Shown: one piece after another, positions 59,449 to 64,000 of the stretch
Numbering within the stretch: the first letter of the stretch is position 1
How the letters are laid out: every line of letters starts with the position of its first letter
Origin: Rhodocyclaceae bacterium
Lineage (GTDB): Bacteria > Pseudomonadota > Gammaproteobacteria > Burkholderiales > Rhodocyclaceae
Length of the DNA stretch: 64,000 nucleotides
Assembly (NCBI GenBank): GCA_018261935.1
Contig: JAGTRP010000004.1
Location: forward strand, 124,001-188,000
Reading direction: 5' to 3'
Translations under genes and position numbers: made by a program
The notes under the pieces: generated by a model
Databases searched by the model: none
Told to the model about the DNA's origin: nothing
The model's input: the letters and a program-made list of their open reading frames with translations, nothing else

Positions 59449-60410
59449 GGCGTGCCCTGTGCCTGGCAGCCGCCTTGGTCTGCCTCTCCGGCATCGGCCG
59501 GGCGGAGCCGGTGCGGCTCGTTTTCGCCGGCGATATCATGCTGGACGACGGCCCGGGGCGGACCATTGCCGCCGGCCGCGACCCCCTGGCCGCCTTCGCT
59601 CCCCTCCTGGCCGGGGCGGACTACACCATCGGCAACCTGGAATGCCCCATCGCCACCACCGGCCAGGCGATCGAAAACAAGATCTACACCTTCCGCGCCC
59701 ATCCCCGGGTGCTCCAGATCCTGAAGGGGCGCTTCCATGCCCTGGCGGTATCGAACAACCACGCCGGCGACTACGGCAAGGAAGCTTTCGTCGAGACCCT
59801 GGAGCGCCTGAAACGGAGCGGCATCCCGGCCTTCGGTGGCGGCCGCGACCTGGCTGCCGCCCATGCGCCCTTGTGGATCGAAAAGGGGGGGCTGCGCATT
59901 GCCGTGCTCGGCTACGACGAGTACAAGCCCCGCTCCTTCGAAGCCGGCCCGGACTGGCCCGGCGTCGCCTGGAGCGAGGACAGCCAGGTCATCGCCGACA
60001 TCCGCGCCGCCCGCGCCGCCGGAGCCGATCTGGTGATCCCCTTCATGCACTGGGGCTGGGAAAAGGAAAGGCAGCCGGACGAACGCCAGCGCCAGCTGGC
60101 CCGGGCCATGATCGACGCCGGGGCCGACCTGGTGGTCGGCGGCCATCCCCACGTCACCCAGGGGGCCGAGTATTACCGGGGCCGGCCCATCATCTACAGC
60201 CTGGGCAACTTCGTCTTCGACGGCTTCGAGGACTCGGATGCCCGCCTGGGCTGGCTGCTGCGGGTCACCCTGGACCGCCGGGGCGTCGTGGCCTGGGACA
60301 CGGTGGCGGCCCGGATGGATGGGGAAGGCACGCCCCGCCCCGTGCCCGGCGCCCTCACCCCCTGCGGCCGGGCCGGGGACCATACGATCCACCAGTGCCC
60401 CACCCCCTAG
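59445..60410 (+). CDS. CapA-family (poly-gamma-glutamate capsule-type) metallophosphatase
   Basis: 321 residues with a signal peptide (ends near GRA). Conserved blocks of the PGA_cap family: FAGDIMLDDGPGR, IGNLECPIATTG, AVSNNHAGDYG, MHWGWEKE and GGHPHVTQG, with IIYSLGNFVFD. These hold metal-binding residues of a calcineurin-like fold. CapA proteins help make or attach poly-gamma-glutamate, but stand-alone members exist with unknown roles, as here. Coupled to the preceding secreted protein. Confidence 0.88.
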   Translation: MRRALCLAAALVCLSGIGRAEPVRLVFAGDIMLDDGPGRTIAAGRDPLAAFAPLLAGADYTIGNLECPIATTGQAIENKIYTFRAHPRVLQILKGRFHALAVSNNHAGDYGKEAFVETLERLKRSGIPAFGGGRDLAAAHAPLWIEKGGLRIAVLGYDEYKPRSFEAGPDWPGVAWSEDSQVIADIRAARAAGADLVIPFMHWGWEKERQPDERQRQLARAMIDAGADLVVGGHPHVTQGAEYYRGRPIIYSLGNFVFDGFEDSDARLGWLLRVTLDRRGVVAWDTVAARMDGEGTPRPVPGALTPCGRAGDHTIHQCPTP

Positions 60411-60428
60411 GCCGGAGCACCGCGGGCC

Positions 60429-60686
60429 TCAGGCGGCGGGCTTGGTCCGCAACCTGACATTCAGGCCCTCGATCAACTCTGCCCACTCCGAGTCTTCAAG
60501 AATCTCCTCCCGCAGGAAGGCGGCTTGAGACGGGGACCAGAAGGGGGCTTCATCGAGCTTGAGGCTTTCCGGCAGGGGGCTGTGGGTGGCGATGAAACGC
60601 TCGATATCCGCCGGTCCCGACGGCAAGCCAAGCTGGGCAAACAGATCGTTGAGTGAGGGGATTCCCATCTCCATGGCGCATTCCAT
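60429..60686 (-). CDS. DUF2789 family protein
   Basis: 85 residues. LNDLFAQLGLPS, FIATHSPLPESLKLDEAPFW and FLREEILEDSEWAE match DUF2789, small soluble proteins of unknown function. Three ATGs are close together (60704, 60686, 60674); 60686 has AAGGGG upstream and is preferred. Convergent with the CapA-like gene, 18 bases apart. Confidence 0.8.
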   Translation of the reverse strand: MECAMEMGIPSLNDLFAQLGLPSGPADIERFIATHSPLPESLKLDEAPFWSPSQAAFLREEILEDSEWAELIEGLNVRLRTKPAA

Positions 60687-60750
60687 TCCGGCCCCTTTGT
60701 CCATTTAGGCCGAAGCCCCCGGAAGCCGTTCCCCAGCTGCCGAACCCCGT

Positions 60751-60774
60751 TTACAAATCCTTACGCATGCTTAC
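60751..60774 (+). promoter_or_regulatory. Three-copy TTAC direct repeat at ten-base spacing (response-regulator-type operator)
   Basis: TTACAAATCC, TTACGCATGC and TTACAGCGGG follow one another so that TTAC begins at 60751, 60761 and 60771, exactly one helical turn apart. This is how OmpR/PhoB-family regulators bind. It is about 80 bases upstream of the W-rich lipoprotein start and within the divergent gap to DUF2789. Confidence 0.55.
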
Positions 60775-60854
60775 AGCGGGACCGGTGGCGCTTGTGTAGA
60801 TTGGGAAGGCGAGAGAGCGACTCGCTTCTCTCCGGGCTTCAAAGGAGAAGGAAC

Positions 60855-61181
60855 ATGAGGGCGAAACAGTGGATTGCGGCTTCCGTCGTCGCAATCGGAG
60901 CCATGGCCCTGGGCGGCTGCGTCGTCGCACCCGCCCAGCCCTATTACGTCAGCGAACCGGTGATGGTGGCGCCGCCTCCGCCTCGGGTCGAAGTGGTAGG
61001 CGTGGCGCCCGTACCGGGTTACATCTGGATCAACGGCTTCTGGGGCTGGAACGGACGCGGCCATGACTGGCATCCCGGCCACTGGGAAGCTCCCCGTCCC
61101 GGCTATCGCTGGGCGCCCCACCAATGGCACCAGGAAGGTCCCGGCTGGCGGCAGCAAAGAGGACACTGGGAAAGGCATTAG
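60855..61181 (+). CDS. Trp/Gly-rich YXWGXW-repeat lipoprotein
   Basis: 108 residues from the ATG at 60855 (AGGAGAAGGA upstream). Lipobox near residues 19-22 (LGGC), then a proline linker and repeats with YIWINGFWGWNGRGHDWHPG and YRWAPHQWHQEG, a pattern of YXWGXW-repeat envelope proteins. Role unknown, probably outer-membrane or periplasmic. A three-copy TTAC element upstream suggests two-component control (inference). Confidence 0.8.
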   Translation: MRAKQWIAASVVAIGAMALGGCVVAPAQPYYVSEPVMVAPPPPRVEVVGVAPVPGYIWINGFWGWNGRGHDWHPGHWEAPRPGYRWAPHQWHQEGPGWRQQRGHWERH

Positions 61182-61236
61182 GAAAGGAGCACCGGACCCT
61201 CGCCCTGCCGGGGGAATTTGTGGTACAGATTGCGCC

Positions 61237-61473
61237 ATGACGAAAATCATCCGAGAAAAATATGAGTCCGGCGTTCTGGTATCCCGGGAGGTCGAGGTTC
61301 AGGGCAGCGACGCGATCCCCATCGCCAAACTCTGCATCCAGCTTGTGATCGCCATCAGCGTGGCGGTCATCGCCGTGGTCACGGTCCGGGACAGCATGAC
61401 CTTTTCCATGATGGCCGAGCCTTCCGACCTGGTCGGCACCAGCGGCTGCCCGGCGCCGACCTTCCGATCCTAG
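61237..61473 (+). CDS. Small single-pass membrane protein, unknown family
   Basis: 78 residues with one membrane helix at about 30-50 (LCIQLVIAISVAVIAVVTV) and a charged cytoplasmic N-terminus. Two cysteines (33 and 71). The ATG has only a weak ribosome binding site. It lies 55 bases after the lipoprotein gene. No family recognised, so the call rests on codon use and the clean helix. Confidence 0.45.
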   Translation: MTKIIREKYESGVLVSREVEVQGSDAIPIAKLCIQLVIAISVAVIAVVTVRDSMTFSMMAEPSDLVGTSGCPAPTFRS

Positions 61474-61495
61474 AGACCGGCGGCGGCGCCGGCGC

Positions 61496-62332
61496 TCAGA
61501 AGTGGTAAACAAAGGCGGCCATGAAACTGCGCTGGTTGGGGCTCCCGAAATCGCGCACCAGAGGACTATCCGCCGCCCTGCCGGACAGGCGGCTGTAGCC
61601 GGCTGACAGGGCCACGCCGGTGGACTGGCTGGTGGGCACGAAAGCATCGTAGCTCAGGGACAGCTGGCTGTAACCGCCCTTGGGCTCATAGGGTGAGGTG
61701 CCGAGCGCCGCCGCAGTGGCCGGCGAGATGCCGAAATAGCGGCGCATCGCCGCCCGGTTCATGGCTTCGCTGGCGATCCGGAGGCTGTGCTCGATGAGCC
61801 CGGGAGACGGCAGGTCCAGGTTGGCGTAAATGTCGCCGTAGGCGGCACCGGTCCCCTGGATGTCATGGCGCAGGCGCACCCCGACGTTAAATTCCTTGGT
61901 CAGGGCGTACTCCAGGTAAGCGCCTGCCTGCAGGGTGTTGTTGAGGGTTGGAATCCGATTGGAGAGGGACCCCAGGTCGTTGTAGGAACGTCCCCACATC
62001 ATCGTGCCCACCAGGCCGCCATGCCAGGGACCGGCATGAATGAGGTCCGCGATCAGCCCGTTGTTGGTGGAAAACTCGACCCGATCCCGCCAGTTGATGT
62101 TGATGTAGGGAACGGCGAAATTCTTCTGGCGCGACGCGCCCATCCAGCGGGGCAGTTGGGCCCATCCGGCACCGAAGGCGTACGTGGTTTCCTGGCCTGA
62201 TTTTTCGTGGTCGGGAATCGGGGTGCTGCCTTCGGAAAGGGGCGTCGCCAGGGCCACCGTCGGCTCCTGGCCGGCGCCGGCGGCCAGGGAAAAGAGTAGA
62301 AGGGGTGCCGCCAGCTTGGTGGATATTCTCAT
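61496..62332 (-). CDS. MipA/OmpV family outer-membrane protein
   Basis: 278 residues with a signal peptide (ends near AGAGQ). MipA/OmpV blocks: YAFGAGWAQLPRWMGAS, VPYININWRDRVEF and a C-terminal AFVYHF, the outer-membrane closing strand with Phe at the end. MipA interacts with murein synthases in E. coli; many homologues are stress-induced porins. Divergent from the GNAT gene. Confidence 0.88.
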   Translation of the reverse strand: MRISTKLAAPLLLFSLAAGAGQEPTVALATPLSEGSTPIPDHEKSGQETTYAFGAGWAQLPRWMGASRQKNFAVPYININWRDRVEFSTNNGLIADLIHAGPWHGGLVGTMMWGRSYNDLGSLSNRIPTLNNTLQAGAYLEYALTKEFNVGVRLRHDIQGTGAAYGDIYANLDLPSPGLIEHSLRIASEAMNRAAMRRYFGISPATAAALGTSPYEPKGGYSQLSLSYDAFVPTSQSTGVALSAGYSRLSGRAADSPLVRDFGSPNQRSFMAAFVYHF

Positions 62333-62481
62333 GGCAAACGTCGATGTTCTCCGGGATGGCCATGGGCGCTACGGCTTCGCAGGCGCCCTTTCAAATCGGC
62401 CATAATAGCGGATTGACACCGGCATGACCCATCGGGAATGGGGATTGTCATGCCGGCGTTGCCGGCCCTCTCCTATCTGAA

Positions 62482-63588
62482 ATGACCTCCCTGCAAATTC
62501 CTGCGCCGACCCGCTGCATCAATGGACTGGAGCCGGCCGCCCTGATCCGGCATTTCCTCGCCCACCCTCCCGCCGGGTTCGAGGCCTTCTGCTCCCCGGC
62601 CGGCATGCCCGGTTTCTTCGCCGATTTCGACCTGCTGACCACGGCCGACGGCGATACCCTGGACCTCGTGAATTCCCTGCCCGGCAGCCGGTGGCTGCGC
62701 CGACTGCTGAATTGGCGTACCTGCTTCTTCGGGACCACCGCCAGCGAGTACGCCCCGCTGCCGGCCAGCGTGGCGCCGGAGGCCCTGCCCCCGGCCCTGC
62801 TCGAGGCCTGGAGCAAGCGCTCCCGGCTCCTCATCGTCAAGGACATCCCCGACGATTCTCCCCTGCTCCCCGCGGCCGACCGGCAATATGCGGCCGCCTT
62901 CGTCGCCGCCTGCGTGGAAAGGGGCTTTATCCTGGTCGAAGGCCAGGCCCTGGCCTATGTGCCCATCGATTTCGCCTGTCCGGAGGATTACCTCGCCCGC
63001 CTGTCGCCGGGCCGGCGCAAGGACATTCGGCGCAAGCTGCGCGCCCGGGAGCGGCTGCAGCTCAAGGTGCTGCCCACGGGTTGCGAGGCACTGCGGGATC
63101 CGGACTTCCTCGCGGTCCTGTACGACCTCTACCGGGAAGTCTATGCCCAGAGCGAAATCCATTTCGACCTGCTCACCCCCGACTTCTTCCGCGCCATCCT
63201 TCAGGACGGAAACCTGGACGGCCACCTGTTTCTCTATTACGGCGACGGGGAACTGATCGGCTTCAACCTGTGTTTCGTCCATGACGGCATGTTGATCGAC
63301 AAGTATGTCGGCTTCCGCTACCCGGCGGCCCGGCAGCACAATCTCTATTTCGTGAGCTGGATGGAGAACCTGGCCTTCGCCCGGGAGCGGGGCCTGAGCC
63401 ATTACGTGGCGGGATGGACCGATCCCGAGATCAAGGCCTACCTGGGAGCCCGATTCACCTTCACCCGCCATGCCGTCTATGTCCGCAACCCCCTGCTGCG
63501 CTCCCTGCTGAAAAGGATATCCGGCCGTTTCGAGAGCGACCGCGCCTGGTTCGATGCCCATGCCAAGCAACCCGCCCCTCGTCCTTGA
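62482..63588 (+). CDS. FemAB/BioF2-like GNAT N-acyltransferase
   Basis: 368 residues. The C-terminal half (about 165-330) is an Acetyltransf_6-type GNAT fold with LSPGRRKDIRRKLRARER and DGELIGFNLCFVHDG, as in proteins near peptidoglycan or aminoacyl transfer. The N-terminal half is degenerate. It overlaps the next gene by 35 bases, so the two are co-translated. Substrate unknown. Confidence 0.75.
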   Translation: MTSLQIPAPTRCINGLEPAALIRHFLAHPPAGFEAFCSPAGMPGFFADFDLLTTADGDTLDLVNSLPGSRWLRRLLNWRTCFFGTTASEYAPLPASVAPEALPPALLEAWSKRSRLLIVKDIPDDSPLLPAADRQYAAAFVAACVERGFILVEGQALAYVPIDFACPEDYLARLSPGRRKDIRRKLRARERLQLKVLPTGCEALRDPDFLAVLYDLYREVYAQSEIHFDLLTPDFFRAILQDGNLDGHLFLYYGDGELIGFNLCFVHDGMLIDKYVGFRYPAARQHNLYFVSWMENLAFARERGLSHYVAGWTDPEIKAYLGARFTFTRHAVYVRNPLLRSLLKRISGRFESDRAWFDAHAKQPAPRP

Positions 63589-64000
63589 CCTCGACGGTTC
63601 CCTGCGGGGCCTGGAGGGCGCCCGGGTTGCTCCCCTGGCAGCCTGGCAGGAGGAAATCCGCTTCGGCTGCGGCCTCGCCCCGTGGCGGCGCTTCCAGCGC
63701 CACCTGGATGAGGTCCTGCCGGAACGCTACGGCACCGTTTTCCTGGGCAGCGGTGACTATCACCACCTGAGCCACCTGCTGCTGCAGCGGCTGCGCCTGG
63801 CGGAGCCCATCGACGTGGTGGTCTTCGACAACCACCCCGACAACATGCGTTTTCCCTTCGGCATCCACTGCGGTTCCTGGGTGCGGCATGCCGCCGCCCT
63901 GCCCTGGATCCGGACCATCCACGTGGTCGGCATCTGCTCGGGGGACGTGGGCTGGCGCCATGCCTGGGAGAATCACCTGCCGCCCCTTTACCGGGGCCGA
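63554..64000 (+). CDS. Arginase/ureohydrolase-fold protein (truncated by window end)
   Basis: 149 codons remain, ending with the window. LVLDLDGS at the start, FLGSGDYHHLSHLL, then VVVFDNHPDNMRF, the D-x-H-x-D-like metal site of arginase-family enzymes (here D-N-H-P-D). VVGICSGDVGW follows. Arginase family members hydrolyse arginine, agmatine or formiminoglutamate; this one is distant and probably has another substrate. Two starts, 63554 and 63560, lie in the same frame; both overlap the GNAT gene. Confidence 0.65.
   Translation, partial: MPMPSNPPLVLDLDGSLRGLEGARVAPLAAWQEEIRFGCGLAPWRRFQRHLDEVLPERYGTVFLGSGDYHHLSHLLLQRLRLAEPIDVVVFDNHPDNMRFPFGIHCGSWVRHAAALPWIRTIHVVGICSGDVGWRHAWENHLPPLYRGR

Overview
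The window is a gene-dense, GC-rich chromosomal segment with no rRNA, tRNA, insertion sequence, prophage or CRISPR array that I can see. Gene content and order (pilMNOPQ-aroK-aroB-gltB-gltD, dapF-DUF484-xerC, metK - SAH riboswitch - ahcY - tlyA - metF, hslV with a six-residue propeptide, cyaY/lptM/lysA) point to a betaproteobacterium, most likely in the Rhodocyclales (Azospira/Dechloromonas-like). That placement is inferred from synteny and protein character, not from a search.

Layout. 1-1.6 kb: a cut-off DUF2079 membrane protein and a GtrA-like protein. 1.5-6 kb: icmF (fused B12-dependent isobutyryl-CoA mutase) divergent from an AraC-type regulator. 6.2-12.8 kb: an accessory stretch dominated by a 1791-residue protein that joins two alpha/beta-hydrolase modules, an aminopeptidase-N-like module, a CHAT (caspase-like) protease and TPR-like helices, followed by a DUF5610 protein and a cupin. 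12.9-17.6 kb: an EF-G paralogue, a small membrane protein, glmU, and a membrane-anchored winged-helix protein of the YLATT type. 17.7-30.6 kb: gltD, gltB, aroB, aroK and the type IV pilus alignment/secretin operon pilM-Q, all on the minus strand. 30.8-39.1 kb (plus strand apart from cyaY): ponA, lptM, lysA and an RND efflux pair. 39-53.3 kb (minus strand): AEC transporter, hslUV, a duplicated STAS protein, a metal ABC importer with an outer-membrane porin and a small Cys-rich secreted protein, rlmI, an independently transcribed 49-residue basic protein, xerC, DUF484, dapF, an acetyltransferase and two lipid A-type acyltransferases. 53.3-58.2 kb (plus strand): the S-adenosylmethionine cycle (metK, SAH riboswitch, ahcY, tlyA, metF). 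58.2-64 kb: HDOD protein, a secreted protein with a non-canonical start, CapA-like protein, DUF2789, a W-rich lipoprotein behind a three-copy TTAC operator, MipA/OmpV protein, a GNAT/FemAB-like protein and a truncated arginase-fold protein.

How the genes work together. The 53-58 kb block forms one metabolic loop: MetK makes SAM, AhcY removes SAH under direct SAH sensing, MetF feeds methyl groups back, and TlyA is a SAM consumer. The 43-47 kb block looks like a complete metal-acquisition route from outer membrane to cytoplasm. The most unusual items are the multi-enzyme CHAT protein (6.2-11.6 kb), the 49-residue basic protein with its own strong promoter and terminator (48.4 kb), the metK leader with mutually exclusive pairings (53.34-53.45 kb), and a hairpin that appears to couple translation of a Cys-rich secreted protein and a porin (46.77-46.83 kb). 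Everything here was read by eye; no alignment or folding software was used.
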